A DNA stretch of 64,000 nucleotides from Linnemannia hyalina (taxonomy: Eukaryota; Mortierellomycota; Mortierellomycetes; Mortierellales; Mortierellaceae), in NCBI GenBank assembly GCA_019671135.1, contig JAHRHY010000009.1:1054001-1118000 (forward strand), read 5' to 3'. The translations under genes and the position numbers were made by a program. The number at the start of each line of letters is the position of its first letter. Within the stretch, counting starts at the first letter, position 1. The notes under the pieces were generated by a model, which was given only the letters and a program-made list of their open reading frames with translations, searched no databases and was not told the DNA's origin. Below, in pieces: positions 40,997-53,599 of this stretch.

Positions 40997-41491
40997 CTAG
41001 TTGGGAGGTAAGAGCTCATCATAGTCGGGTTCACCGCTCGCAAAACCAGGAGGGTTTTGTCCAGGACGGCCCTGACCCTGATGGTGTCCAGCTGCATTCC
41101 TGTTAGGAAGACTCTGACGAACATCTTCGGGCACGATGGGATCAAAACGAGCACCCTGGGGAACAGCATTGGAGGGCAAGTACGATTCATGATCGGGACC
41201 TGCGCGGAAGGGACCTGTGTTGCCCGTGTTGGCATGACCTCCGGTATAGGGAGCGCCTGGTCCGGATTGACCACCGGTGTTGTTGTTCTGAGCGTTCTGC
41301 TGAGAGGATCCTTGGGCGGCGGAGGAGTGGTCGGCATGCCAGGATGGGTGGTCGGGGGTGAGGATCATGTCGGCGTCGTGCTTGGATTGTGAGGAGTTGA
41401 TTGCTTGTTGAAGCGGGTTCTTGTTGTAGTTTGCGTTGGTGCCTCCTCCGGTGGCGGGGAGGCGGTCGCTGTTTCCGATGTTGAATGACAT
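40997..41491 (-). CDS. PI31 C-terminal-domain protein (proteasome regulator-like)
   Basis: A single exon encodes 164 residues starting MSFNIGNSDRLPATGGG. The features are those of the Pro-rich C-terminal domain of PI31: MILTPDHPSW near residue 42, PQGARFDPIVPEDVR near 110, and an Arg/Gly/Pro-rich tail ending GEPDYDELLPPN. In animals and fungi PI31 binds proteasomes through this tail. The usual N-terminal FP domain, which binds Fbxo7, is absent, so this is a tail-only protein or a member lacking that domain. It is divergent from HBS1 with 351 bases between the starts. Pro/Gly/Asn richness makes homology calls by eye less certain than for enzymes. Confidence 0.7.
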   Translation of the reverse strand: MSFNIGNSDRLPATGGGTNANYNKNPLQQAINSSQSKHDADMILTPDHPSWHADHSSAAQGSSQQNAQNNNTGGQSGPGAPYTGGHANTGNTGPFRAGPDHESYLPSNAVPQGARFDPIVPEDVRQSLPNRNAAGHHQGQGRPGQNPPGFASGEPDYDELLPPN

Positions 41492-41842
41492 GGTTTTTTG
41501 TTGTTTGTGTGTTTGTGTGTTTGTGTGTTGAAGAGTTGTTGAGATGTGTCGTTGAAGAAGAAGAGAAGAAGTGTTGCGGTGAAGGGTAGGACAAGTAAAA
41601 AAGAGCACGGACACCTTGGCGAAAAAGAAAAACTAGTTTGGGGTGTCTCCAATCCACGTACAGTGCGAGAGTAAGGGCAACATCTTATGTCCTCTTTATG
41701 TCACGTAAACATCAATCTCTTTTTTTTTTTTTTTTTTTCGCTTTCGCACTTTTGTCCGCCTCCGAGGTCTCTCACACTTTTTTACTTTTTACACCAACAC
41801 CTCACAACTCATACCAACCAGCAAAAGAATCAACAACTACAC
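41492..41842. promoter_or_regulatory. Shared divergent promoter of the PI31-like gene and HBS1
   Basis: The 351 bases between two oppositely directed starts contain a GTGTTTGT repeat near 41508-41528 and an 18-base T run near 41720-41738. No TATA box is evident, which fits a bidirectional housekeeping promoter. Confidence 0.5.
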
Positions 41843-44800
41843 ATGTCGCGCCACAGGAACGTCCGCAATCTCGACATCGATGGTAAAATAAGCAACAGCA
41901 ACAACTCACTCTGGCAATGGCCTGAACTGAAATCACCTTGACCTGGATTCTGCATCAACAGCTCTCTCTCTGGCAACACGAAAATAACGTTGTCCTTGAA
42001 GTCGAACCAGGCGCGCGTCAGACCAACACTTTTACGGTTCCTTCGTACTGACCTGTTTTAATGTTGGTTTTCTATACCTATAATAGATGTCCTTGATGAT
42101 GGATACGATGATGCAGATTACGCCGAGGAGCAGGTCATGACCGCAGAAGAGCAAGGTAAACAGGACGAATCACCTCAGGGGCTCCAGATTACCTAGCGAA
42201 AGCAGGTCGACTTGTGTCGTGATCTGAGGAACCCAGTCAACATGGTCGACTAACAAGCGTTTCTCTCTACTTTATTCAACTTTACATCAATGGATATATG
42301 ATTCTTTCAAATCCCTATCATGATTCTCGGACTTTTTACCATCACACTGGATCTCATGGACGCATATTACTCTTAACCGAACACCAAAAACAATAGTTCA
42401 GATGGCAGATGCAACGGAGGATGTCAAGTCAATGCTCGGAGGCGCAAAGGTCACAATCAAGGAGATCCAGGACGCATTGTGGTACTACTACTTTGATATC
42501 GACCAAGCTGCGGTCTACCTCCTCGGTAAGTGTTTTTGCACCTTCTTTCACTATTAATGTTGACTACGCCGCATTTTATTTTTTTTCGCCCTTGAGTGCG
42601 AACATTGCCCTAACTTGAACCTCCGGTGACGATCATGACATAGATGAATTGTCAAAGAAACAAAAGGCTGCAACGGCTGCGGCAACTAAGAAGGCAAGCT
42701 CAACACCTAAACCAGCCCAGAGCGGAACAGCAACACCCACAGGCACGTCATCCAAGTCCGTCGCCCCCGCTAAAGGTAAGCCTTTTTCTTCCTAACCTAA
42801 TGAGGCCTTACTTATGACGTTGTTCTTCAAGGTCACCCCGTTCATAGAAAACTTACCCCCTCTGTCACCTCTCTATTCATCGCTTAATTTAGCCAAGGAG
42901 ACACCAAAGGGACTAGCATCAGCAACACAGGATGACGACATTATCGAATTCTTGGATGACGAGGAGGCGCCAGCATCACAGCTCCAGTTCGACTTGGCGG
43001 CAATGAACTTTGGATCGTCCTTGAAGACCCAGTTCGCAAAGAAGGCAGCAGGTGGCACATCATTTGCAAAGGCACCTCTCCTGAACGGCGGTGATGGATT
43101 TGATCGGTCGGGCGCAGTGACTCCTGTAGGGTCAGCACCTCCCTCTGGAATCTCGACACCTTCTAGGGCATCGACAAAGATGGGCAAGAGGATCGATGTT
43201 GTGACAGAGTACCAGAAGCGTGTTGCCGAGAAGGAGTCGCTGAACCTTGTTGTCATCGGTAAGCGGTTATAGCGAGTATTGTTTGTTATTCATGGACATT
43301 GTTCAAGTTTGGAGGTAATGTTTGTTCTAACATATATGACTTATTGTTTTTGGAAATGTACAATAGGACATGTGGATGCTGGAAAGAGTACATTGATGGG
43401 CCATTTGTTGTACTTGCAAGGCGAGGTCAACGAAAAGACGATCCGCAAGCACGAGAGGGACGCACAAAAGATTGGCAAGGCCTCGTTTGCCTTTGCCTGG
43501 GTTCTGGATGAGACTGGCGAGGAACGCGCCCGTGGAATCACTATGGATGTCGGAGTCACCAAGTTTGAGACGGAAAACCGCCGGTTCACCTTGTTGGATG
43601 CGCCCGGTCATCGTGATTTCATTCCCAACATGATCTCAGGAACTGCTCAGGCTGATGTGGCTGTCTTGGTGGTCGATGCGACAACAGGAGAGTTCGAATC
43701 TGGTTTTGATGCCAATGGTCAGACCAAGGAGCATGCCCTTTTGGCCAGGAGTTTGGGTGTTCAGCAATTGGTCGTTGCGGTCAACAAGTTGGACGTTGTC
43801 GGATGGTCTGAGTCTCGTTTCCAAGAGATTGTTGCCAAGCTGGAACAGTTTTTGGTCAAGGATGCTAGTTTCAAGAAGTCTAGTCTGATCTTTGTGCCTT
43901 GCTCAGGATTCACAGGAGAGAACTTAGTCCGGAGGTCGAAAACTGGACAGATTTGTAACGGATCAGCGGTCAGTGATGCACCTGTTGACCCTTTGGTTGC
44001 TAGTGTTGTCGAGACGTTTGCGTGGTACAAGGGTCCTACTCTGATTCAGACGATCGATAAGCTGGATGCCCCTACGCGTGCTGTCGAGAAGCCTTTCAGG
44101 ATGTCGGTGACGGATGTATTCAAGGGCACTGGAGGCGTTTCTGCGGCCGGCCGGTTGGAGGCCGGACATGTTCAGATCGGAGAGGCCGTCATGGTCATGC
44201 CCGGTTCTGAGATGGCTGTTGTCAAGAGTAAGCACCATTCTTATTTTATTTTATTTTTTACTTCAAGGATGTCGCGATTTCACATTTCAATCTTGGGTAT
44301 GTATACTAATATCCGCCTGCGTTCTTGTCGTAACCATAGATATGGAGGTGAATGACGAGCCAACGCGATGGGCAGCGGCCGGAGACTCTGTTCTGTTGAC
44401 CCTCAGTGGAATCGACATTATGCAAGTCAGCACTGGATCGGTACTTTGCCCACGAGATGCACCCATCCCAGTAACAACCCACTTTGCTGCCCAGATTGTC
44501 GTTTTTGACGTCAAGATCCCCATCACCGTCGGCTTCCCTGTAAGTCCCCTTTTTTTTTCTCGCAGCGTTCATTGCAGACTGTTTTAACCTTCATATTTGT
44601 CGGAGACATTCGTATTTTAGATTGAGGCTGTCCCCATTCTAACCTTGCCTTCCTTTTTGTGTACATATATTTAATTATTTATTTTTTTTGGCTGAAAAAT
44701 AGATTATTATGCACCACCAGAGTCACAATGAACCAGGTGTCATCTCGAAACTGGTGTCGACGATCGACAAAGGCACAGGAGAGGTTGTGAAAAAGAACCC

Positions 44801-44972
44801 ACGTCATTTGGGCAAGAACACGACGGCGATGGTCGAGATCCGCTTGAACGGTCGGGCGATTCCTCTGGAGACGTTTAAGGACTCAAAGGAGCTGGGTCGT
44901 GTCATGTTGAGGAAGGGAGGCGAGACTGTTGCTGCGGGGATTGTTACCAAGATTTTGAGCTTTGGGTCGTAA
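41843..44972 (+). CDS. HBS1: HBS1 translational GTPase (ribosome rescue)
   Basis: Eight exons encode 688 residues: 41843-41882, 42087-42155, 42397-42525, 42644-42775, 42893-43258, 43367-44227, 44340-44539 and 44703-44972. The N-terminus [13 protein letters not shown] and the block [23 protein letters not shown] are the HBS1 N-terminal domain. The GTPase domain begins at about residue 246 with GHVDAGKS (P-loop), followed by the switch region GITMDVG, DAPGH at about 323 and NKLD at about 385. EF1A-like beta-barrel domains 2 and 3 follow. Known role: HBS1 with Dom34/Pelota splits stalled ribosomes in no-go and non-stop decay. eRF3 (SUP35) is the nearest alternative, but the HBS1-type N-terminus argues against it. 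Many short introns have boundaries at phase 1. Confidence 0.93.
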
Positions 44973-45150
44973 AATGCCCCCATCGATGTCGTTAATTAAT
45001 TAAAATCACTATTCCCAACACCAACAACAACGGAAAAATTTGAAGTACAGTACAATATGAATAGAGATTTTTTTTTATGAAGTATTTGGGAACAAAGTGT
45101 AAAAAAACGCGCTGTTTTTTTTTTTTTTTTTCCATGATAGTTGTTTTTGT

Positions 45151-45511
45151 CTATTGAAGGTGGCGAGGTGAAGTACTGCCTTCGGAACCACTGCCATGAG
45201 TACCACTACCATTGCTCACACTCCCGGGCCCACCACCACCACCCGTCGAAGATGCACCCGGTGAGAGGGCAGGCGCATCGCCGTACTCGAACTCACTGGG
45301 GAGGTACATGAACGTGCTGTAGTCGTTCCTGGGATCATCTCGGGCATGATTCGGATTCAGGTAGATATGGTCGTGGAACGTCGAGATCGACCAGGACTGC
45401 AGGATCGCATCCTCGGTAATCGACCCAGGCGAAGTCACCGACTCTGGAGATCCCAATCGAAGACCGCTCGTCGAGATGTTGTCAAAGCTTACTCGGTGCT
45501 GTTGGTTGTGG

Positions 45512-45542
<31 letters not shown>

Positions 45543-48500
45543 GCTGCTGTTGCTGGTGGTGGTGATGCATCCCGTTTGAAGACGACAAAACCGTGCCAGC
45601 ATTATCCCCAAAAGAATGGCTGTCCATGTCCATCACCGTGACACCGGGATTCGATGACTGAAGAAAAAAGTTCTCCATCATTCCATGGCCACCATTCATG
45701 CTGTTGTGGACGGCGACAGTTGGATACATGGCGGCGGAGGACGACGTTGGAACATGTGCTTGAGCTTGGGACGAGAGGGTTAAAGGTGTAAGGTCCGGGT
45801 GCTGCTGTTGTTGGTGGTCAGCAAGGGGTGCTCCATTGGTGCCTTGTCCTCGCTCATTACCACCAATGTTCCCAGGCGCATTATGGGAGTACATCGTGTT
45901 GTTGCCGCTGTTGAGACTTTGACTGAAGGTGATGAAGAGCTGTTGCTGCTGCTCCGGTGTCAGACTAGCAAACGCCTCTGGGTCCTGAAAGTCGATCACA
46001 TGGAGACCAGCAGCACCATAAGGTGCTGGCGCGGGCCTTGCTTGAGAATGGCCGCCGTTTGATATCAACATCATCTGTTGTTGCAAATGGTCTCCGGTGC
46101 CACTGGCGGCAGATGGATAACCTGTATGTTGCTGCTGCTGCTGCTTTTGAAGGACTTGTTGCTGAGCCTGGTGGGGATGCTGTGACGGATGGTAGGCGTT
46201 GTTAGTCCTGAACATCTGAGGGCTGTGAGCCTGCTGCTGTTGAATAAAGATCTGCTGCTTGTGCTTCGCCATCGCCATCTGTTGGAAATGTTGGTGGCGC
46301 TGATGGTCCAACTCGAGCTGTCCATGGCGTTGCAGCTGGTTCAACCGCGCCAGTTCCTGCTGGTTACGCTCCTGGGTATACATTTGGAGGTGGAGCTGCT
46401 GCTGCATGTAGGTCTGACTCTTGAGGTTCGGGTGCTGCTGTGTCTCTTGCATAGAGAGCAAGATCTGGGAAGGCGAGGCGTCCTCAGTGGATTGACCATC
46501 CTGATACAGTGGTGGGCCTTTCTGGGAGGCAAGGATAGGCTGAGGCAAGGTCTCCTGCTGTTGCTGTTGCTTCTGTCGTTCCCTCCTCTGCTGTTCCTGC
46601 TTCTCTTTCATGTTCTGCTTTTCCTCCAGGATTTGTCGGTGTTTCAATGCAGCTGCCTCCTTGGCTAAATCCAGACTAGACTTGTGTTGTGCGAGGGCTG
46701 CACGACATGAGGCCAGCAAGTCTGCGACTTCTGACTTTTTCGACCGGTTGATGCGGAAGAACTGGAGATTCTCCACCCGCTCGATATAGTCCATCGTCTT
46801 TTGGAGATCTCGCCGTGACTCTTTGGCCAAAGTCGCGTCAGTCGTGCACTTGGCGTTTCGAAGGTGAATCCGGACTGCAAAGTTGAGCGAGAAGCGTGAA
46901 GGCGTATGCTGCTCAAAGGTCCGTGGAGCCTCCTTCAGCAAAATACCGCCAATCTTGGTGATCTCCTTGGCGGCCTGTGTACAATATCCTTGAGAGTCCG
47001 GTTGGCCAGGTGCCGGGGGTTGGAATGCCTCTGGGCTCTTGGGGCTGGGTAGGTAAGGATGATGCAGCAAGATGATGAGGGCATAGCAGAGGAGCTGAGT
47101 ACACGCCGACAACCTCGAGATGTTGGAGACGATGCATCCGTCAAATGCGGCAAACTCGAAAACCTTGGGCAGATTCCGTTGCCACTCCACGAGCTCACTA
47201 TCCAGCCTCGAAAGATTCTCCTGGAGCACTGACCGTGGCGGTGGCGATGGGCGGGTGATCAGATTGGTGTTCTTGCGAATCCTCCGGCAGAGCTGCCAGC
47301 CGTGAAGGCAGTGAATAATGTACTGGTCAGAGAACGTCTCAGACTCGGGACCCAGCTCTCCAGCTGTGAACATATCGATGCCAATTTCCTCGTCGTTGAT
47401 CAGCCCTGGTTTTCCGTTGATGGCAGAGGCCGTCGAATCGAACACGTAGCAGCACCAGAAGGTCCGTGCTCGGTACGCCCGCACGTAGGGGTTCACACTG
47501 TCGTCCAACCGGTTGTGCAAGCCCATGTCCAATGCCATCGTGATCGCCTGACTAATGAACGCCGACCGCTGAGCCTGTGACTTGTGCCCGATAGCAAACA
47601 GCAACAGTGCCTGAACCGTACAGATATGCGTCGTCAGATACTTTTTCTCCAGCATTCCTATAAATGATGCAGACAAAATAATAGACAGTAAGTTGGGGCA
47701 AAAAAAAATGGTTTGTCATAAAGAAGAAAAAAAAGGACGGCTCACAGAATAGATAACGTACCTTGGCCTCGCAAAAAGAAATCCTCGCCCACAGAGCCCT
47801 CGTCATTCACATCCCTGCGAAGAGTAATAGCATTTGGAGAGTACATAGAGCCACAGTAGTAGACGGCGTTGCAGAGCAGCAGACAGTGTGGAATGTGAAC
47901 ATTCTCCTGGCATACCCGTAGAGCCTCGCGCTGGACCATAGGAAGGCTGCTGTAGTGGTTCTATTGCATCGATGATGGAGAAGAGGGCACGTGAGTCACC
48001 GTCCAATTTAGCCAACGAAGAGGCAGAAATGAGTGTGGGACAACACTTGGTCAATTCGATTTACCTTGTAGTACAGCTCAGTCAGTTGTTCGCGGGTGAT
48101 GGGGTCAGGAAGAATCTGCAGCTCCTCTGGGACAAGGACATCGCCAGCAGTGTTGAAAGCGCCCAGTTGAGCACCCCAGAGATCCTCTTCGTCGAACGTA
48201 TTCGTTACCATGGCCGCATTGGCCCCAAAATAGGCCACGTTGTTGAGCGTCGTCTCTGCCAGCATGGATGCAATGCCCTCGATATCCTGGACACTTGTGC
48301 GGTTGACGACATTGACCTTCTTGGGCCTTGGTGGAGGAAAGTCCAGAAAGCTACCGGCTTTGGCATCTACGGAGCCGTTGCTTGAATACCGATTCCTGGA
48401 TGCAACATCGGTGGCCTTTCGATTGGACACAAGTTAAAAGAATATAATACAAGAAGAGGGTTAGCTGCTAGGAAATGGGGTTGTTTGCTTGATTTGGGTC

Positions 48501-49830
48501 ACTTTGCATAGCGGTCGAGGCCCTTTCCTTCAAAAAAAAAACCTTAGGCCATTCATTGCTCATCTTTTTTTTTTTTGGGTGTCTTGTGTCCTGTGTTTAG
48601 CGTTTGTTTTTTGAGTTGTTCTCGGTTCTTTTTTCTTATTTTTTATCCGAAGGAGACACGACCAAATCATTCGCTCACGGCGCTTATACTTCTCCACAAG
48701 CACACAGATATATAGACAACCCCCAAACATTCACCGAGGGTGGTAGATAGAATACACTGCGGAGACTACATCGCCCTCTTCTTGAGCAACAGTGACCAAT
48801 AACAGTCAATTAGTTGGGTGTTTGGGTGTTTGTTCTTCCAGCTTAACCTTCGCTCTTGTATCCGATTTGCCCTTGCAGAACTGCTGAACCCTTCCCACGG
48901 GCTACGGGCTATTTGCTCTCCAACTATCATTCTAAAGGTTGTCTCCTGTGTGTCCTTCCTCATTCATCGTTCAATGCTCACTGTGGCAAAGATATTCCTC
49001 CGACCCATTCATCCATTCATTCCCGTCCTGTCGGGTACTGGATAAACGACACCAAAACATAGACCCTGGACGCACTAACCTTCAAGCCGTCCACTCGGAA
49101 AATAAATGAAAAAAAAAACTTGCCCCACATTCTCAAAGGGTTCCAGTGCCTCTCTTCTACAACCATAAACACACCCACATAACAGACTTCCTTTTTATGT
49201 TCTTTGAACCCACAATGTACTCAGGAGTTGAGTTGGCCCACAGTTGGACCCTTCTTTATGGCCATGTCCATTAAACACAGGGCAGGGCTGGGTGGGTAAA
49301 CCCGGTTTGAGTGAAACAAACGTGAAAGTTCTGTCGTGGAAGGAACAGTAGAAGAAGAAAAAGAAACTCACCTCAGTGGAAAGTGATTCACGTCGACCGA
49401 TGGTGGTGGTGGTGATGCTGGTGGTGCTGTTACTTCGATAGTGTTGAAAGCTCTCGGAGCTGTACTTGTCGGTCAACACCGAGGGGTCGAACTTGAGGGG
49501 TTGTGAAGGCAGAGGGTGGTGTTGAAGAGACTTTGGTTGCTGATATACCATGCCACCGTTGATCTTACTGTTGCTATTGCTCCGGTTCTTTGTAAGGCCG
49601 TTGGCTTGTGAATATGATTTGGGAGAGGTTGGCGAGGCGAGTATCCGTGTGGGCGATGTAGGGGAGGCAGAAGGAAGGCGGTGTGAAGGTGCGCCGGTGG
49701 AGGATGTTGTTGTCGTTGTTGAGATAGTAGTTGCGGTTGTAACTGAGCCTGGTTGTTTGCGCTTCTGTCCGCTTTTGAACCTCTTGGCGTTTTCCTCGTT
49801 CTGGGTGAATAAATCTTCTACTTCAGCCAT
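45151..49830 (-). CDS. Large poly-Q protein with fungal-specific transcription factor domain
   Basis: Proposed exons 49830-49372, 48415-48065, 47960-47762 and 47657-45151 keep one frame through three GT-AG introns and encode 1171 residues. The first exon (MAEVEDLFTQNEENAKRF) is Ser/Thr-rich with a basic FKSGQKRKQ. The middle shows blocks of the Fungal_trans domain: ITREQLTELYYK, CLLLCNAVYYCGSMYSP, TVQALLLFAIG, ALDMGLHNRLDD and RTFWCCYVFDSTASAINGKPG. A Gln-rich coiled region, several poly-Q tracts and a Gly/Ser tail follow. No Zn2Cys6 cluster is visible in any exon or in the 956-base first intron. DNA binding is therefore unproven: it could be a cofactor-type member, or an exon may have been missed. 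The 3' end is 178 bases from that of HBS1 (convergent). Confidence 0.8.
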
Positions 49831-52800
49831 GTTGATCGTCGTAACTGTTGTTGGTGTTGTCTGTGGAGTGAGAATGGTGGCGGACCGGTGAGGGGGTGAG
49901 AGAGGGTGAGAGAGGGTGAGAGGGGTGTGAATAGGTGCCGATGGGAAGAATGAAAAATGAATGTAGAGAATGAATGAATGTAGAGAATGGGTGCGTATTG
50001 CTTCGAAGTGTGAGTGTGTGTGTGTGTGTGTGTATGTGTTTGAGTGTATGAATGTATGAATGGGGTGTAAGGTATGGGAGAGTAGGGGAGGGACTTTATT
50101 AATGAAGTCAAAAGAGGGAGTGAAAGTCAGGGCTAGGGAGAATAATAGAACAAGGGTTGTACAAGTGAAAGATAAAAGAAAGTAACGGAGAAGAGAAATA
50201 AAAGGCAAAGAAGAGAAGAAATAGCAGAGAAGAAGAGGGAAATATAAAGAGAAGAGAAAGGGTCGAGACGATTATCCAATCAGCCACGGGTCCTTTTTTT
50301 TTTTTTTTTTTTAAGCGCGGTCAATAGGAGGATTTTGCTTTATGGTGTAAGGGAGAAAGCGTAAGAGAGTAAGAGAGAAAGAGTGAGATTGAATGGCGGC
50401 TATGAATGAGTATGCAAAATGACTGAGGATGGAGGGACAGGGGACAACCCGAGAAAGAAAGAAGAAAAGGAGATTGAAGGGAGCAAGGAGACGGTGGAAA
50501 GGAGAAGAGGTCATCGCGATGACCCATTGATATATATATAAAATGAAAAAAAATAAACATCCAGCCATCCATAGACCCCACTTGAAAGTAAAAGTAAGAG
50601 AGGAAAAGGGGGATCAATAGGCCCTTTTGCCATTGCTTGACTCTACTATTGCTCCCTCTACGTTGCATTCACATCAACGGTGCAATGGTCGTCGTTGTGC
50701 TTTCAGTTGTCGCTGTCTTCTCTCTCTCTCTCTGTCTCTCTCTTTCTCTCTCTCTCCCGTTGCGCTGCTCTCTTTTTTCTTACTTTTCTTCCTTCTGTGC
50801 CTTTGAGAGCACACACACACACACACCCCCCTTCGCTCTGTGAATGTGCGTCTGTGTTGGAGGAGTGAGTTGGTCTACCCTCTTCAGCTACCCCACCGTA
50901 ATTCTCAACGTACTTATCGCTGTCGTACTCTAACCAAAAACCAAAAAAATCAAGAAAGGAACATCCCTCTCAGGCGCGATGTTCTTTCCCGCCCTGTGCT
51001 CATACTCAATTCTCTCATTTGTTTTCACGCCCTGTTGATATTTTTATTTTCGTATGCCCTTTTTTCTCATCCTTCACTCCTTGAATGCTCTCTCGTCTTT
51101 CTCTTGATGGACAATGGACAATGGACAATGGACAATGGACAATGGACGATGACAATGCTCTCTTTTCTGACATCTTAACTCTTCTCTCTACGCACCCTTG
51201 CTCTTCAGCATCAACGTAAACACAATCACGATGGAAAGATGACAAGCTACAGTACATGACATGCGCTACCCGATTCTCGTTGACAAGAAGCTATTTTCTT
51301 CTATCTTCACAAGCAGGGCTCTCATTGTTATTGTGGACAAGAAGCCAACCAAGTATCTTTCCCTTAAAACTCGAACTAGCGCCAAGTACTTGCCTACTGT
51401 ACACATGCCCCTTCTCTTTGTCACACCTCTCCTCCCCTAGGACTAACATGCCACGCTCGACTTTCCCTTCAGCAACCACATCCAGGAATGGGACATACTA
51501 TAGTAACTGCCAGCGAGTAGTCGGATCATGCAACAGACAACTATTTTCTCATCCCACCATTTTGCTGAAAGCTATTCTTGCCTGGACATGGCTATTCAAT
51601 CCTTTCTGCACACCAATCACCCCACTAACATCGTCATCGTTTCCCTTTTGTTGCATAACATGCCTTGTTCTATTCATTTCTATGTAAGGGACAACAATAT
51701 TCTATACTTGTTTGTTTGTTTTCATTCAATTCCTGTTTCTATCTTCATAAACATGCCATCTCGAATGCAATAAACCGCCGCGGGCCAGAAGAGCACAGGT
51801 CAGCAGGATGAACAGCATTTTTTTTATTATTCTTGTTATTTGATTTTCAATATTCTTATTTTTCTAAAAGATACGCGGTCCATGCTCGTCATCTTGTACT
51901 CAACGCCCCATCCTTTTGTGTAAATCGGTCAACAGGGGAAACCAGTAATCGTCTGTTGTTACTTTGTACCTTTCATCCTTATTTCCTTCCATTGCTTCGT
52001 TCATCTTGTTTTTTTTTGTTTGTTTTCGTCGCTGGTTAATTCTCGGATGCGTTCCTGCTCAGGCACGCGTTCGAAATATTTCAAGCGCTCATCAACATGC
52101 ACAAACATTCAAGCACGCACAAGGTATTGTATGCATCTATAATACACACATCTATACACAACACAAACAAACACATGAGAAATATTGAGTCAAGTGCTTT
52201 GTTGACTCCCCACACACAAACGCAAAAGGTCAATGAAGAAAGGACACGAAGAGAAGGTATTGAAGGACGAAGCCAAAGAACCAACAATGAAAAACAAAAC
52301 AGTACGACCAATCATCTCAATATATATTTTTTTCTTATGTCAAAAGTGCTCTGAATGCTCACAATGCTCAGACCCAAAAACAAAATGTCTTCCCTTCTCA
52401 CCCTCTTCCGCCCAGCCTTCACGCACCAACATCTAGCTAAAGCCGTCCTCCCTCATGTCGTCGTCCTCCCCTCATGGTTTGTGGAAACAAACCAGAGGAA
52501 ACGTAGAGGTGGAGAAAGAAGCAAAAAGAGAAACGCTAAACACAAAAGATGCGTACGCGGCCTTTGCACATGCTACATGAAATAGAGAAGAAGAGCCATC
52601 ACGATCGCATCCAGTACATCCGTTACATCCGAGCCTTTCATCGATGAACGGTCAATAGTTCCTTTTCTTTTTCTTTCCATTTTTGTTCAATTGTTTTTTT
52701 TGCTCTTTTAGCACAATTGCTTTTTCCTCTTCTCATTATCTTTCATCCTTTTCCAATGTCTTCGCCTCTCTCTATCCTCTTTCACTTCTTTCCTCATGTT

Positions 52801-53599
52801 CTTCAATTCCCTGTCCTGCTCTCTTTCCCTCTCCCTTCTCCTCGTTACTGCTCAAATGGCCAAATCATGCATTCACTCACTCTGGAACCAGAAGAGTAGA
52901 GTATCCGTCTTCCCTCCGCGGAAGTGTGAAACGGTCTAATAACACCCTTTATTTCTCTTTCTCTCTCTCTCTCTATCTCGTTCACTTTCCCTCCATTTAT
53001 TTATTTTCCAACAATAATACTATCCACTCCCTCTCCCTCTTCCCCTGTCCTTCAACGGTGTCCAATGATCCTCTCTCCTGGTCAACCCCCATTATTACTA
53101 TTAACCAATCAACGACCATTCATCCTGAGAAGGATTGTAAAGTGCCGCGCCCTGGTGACATTTTGCCCTTGTGAATAGTAAAAATAACAAAAGGGAACAA
53201 AAGGCTGCTCCACACGCATGAGTTTACAGACGAAGAGAGAGCAAGCGAACGCACGAACAAGGAACAAAAGACTTTATCCCCCTTTTTTTTCCCTGCATTG
53301 CATTCACTTCGCACTTGATTAATGACCTATCTATCGTCCCCTGCCTGAAAAAAAAGAACTAATGTAGCATTGTTGTTTGTCCTATTTTTTCCACATCTGA
53401 AGCGTAACGGACGGACGGCGGTCTGGGCCCATGAGCTGTTTATTATCCTTCCAATTTTTCAACGGACCATTACACAACACACTCTCTCTCTTAACAGACG
53501 ACATGATACCATGAAAAACAAGTGAAGAAGAAGGCGACATGATAGAACATCTACAACAAGAATAAGAATGACGTCCACATGCTATATTATTTGGGACCT
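49831..53599. other. Long intergenic region (~3.8 kb)
   Basis: Upstream of the transcription factor gene and downstream of the OTU gene, both on the minus strand. It is rich in CT/GA tracts, with a TG microsatellite near 50013-50032, an 18-base T run near 50294-50312, a heptamer repeat at 51109-51150 and a CA run near 50812-50826. Open frames here are low-complexity and show no family motifs. A long promoter and leader of the factor gene is the likeliest use of the proximal part. Confidence 0.5.
51109..51150. repeat. Heptamer tandem repeat (GGACAAT)n
   Basis: About five exact units of GGACAAT, then a degenerate GGACGAT, lie in non-coding DNA. Confidence 0.85.

Noticed and set aside
49195..49371. 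Read-through peptide with SNCGPTQLLSTLWV, faintly like a GATA finger
   Set aside because: Lies beyond a good donor site, lacks the second Cys pair and spacing, and ends at a stop.
52683..53174. 163-codon plus-strand open frame
   Set aside because: CT-rich leader-like DNA; translation is Ser/Phe/Leu-rich without motifs.
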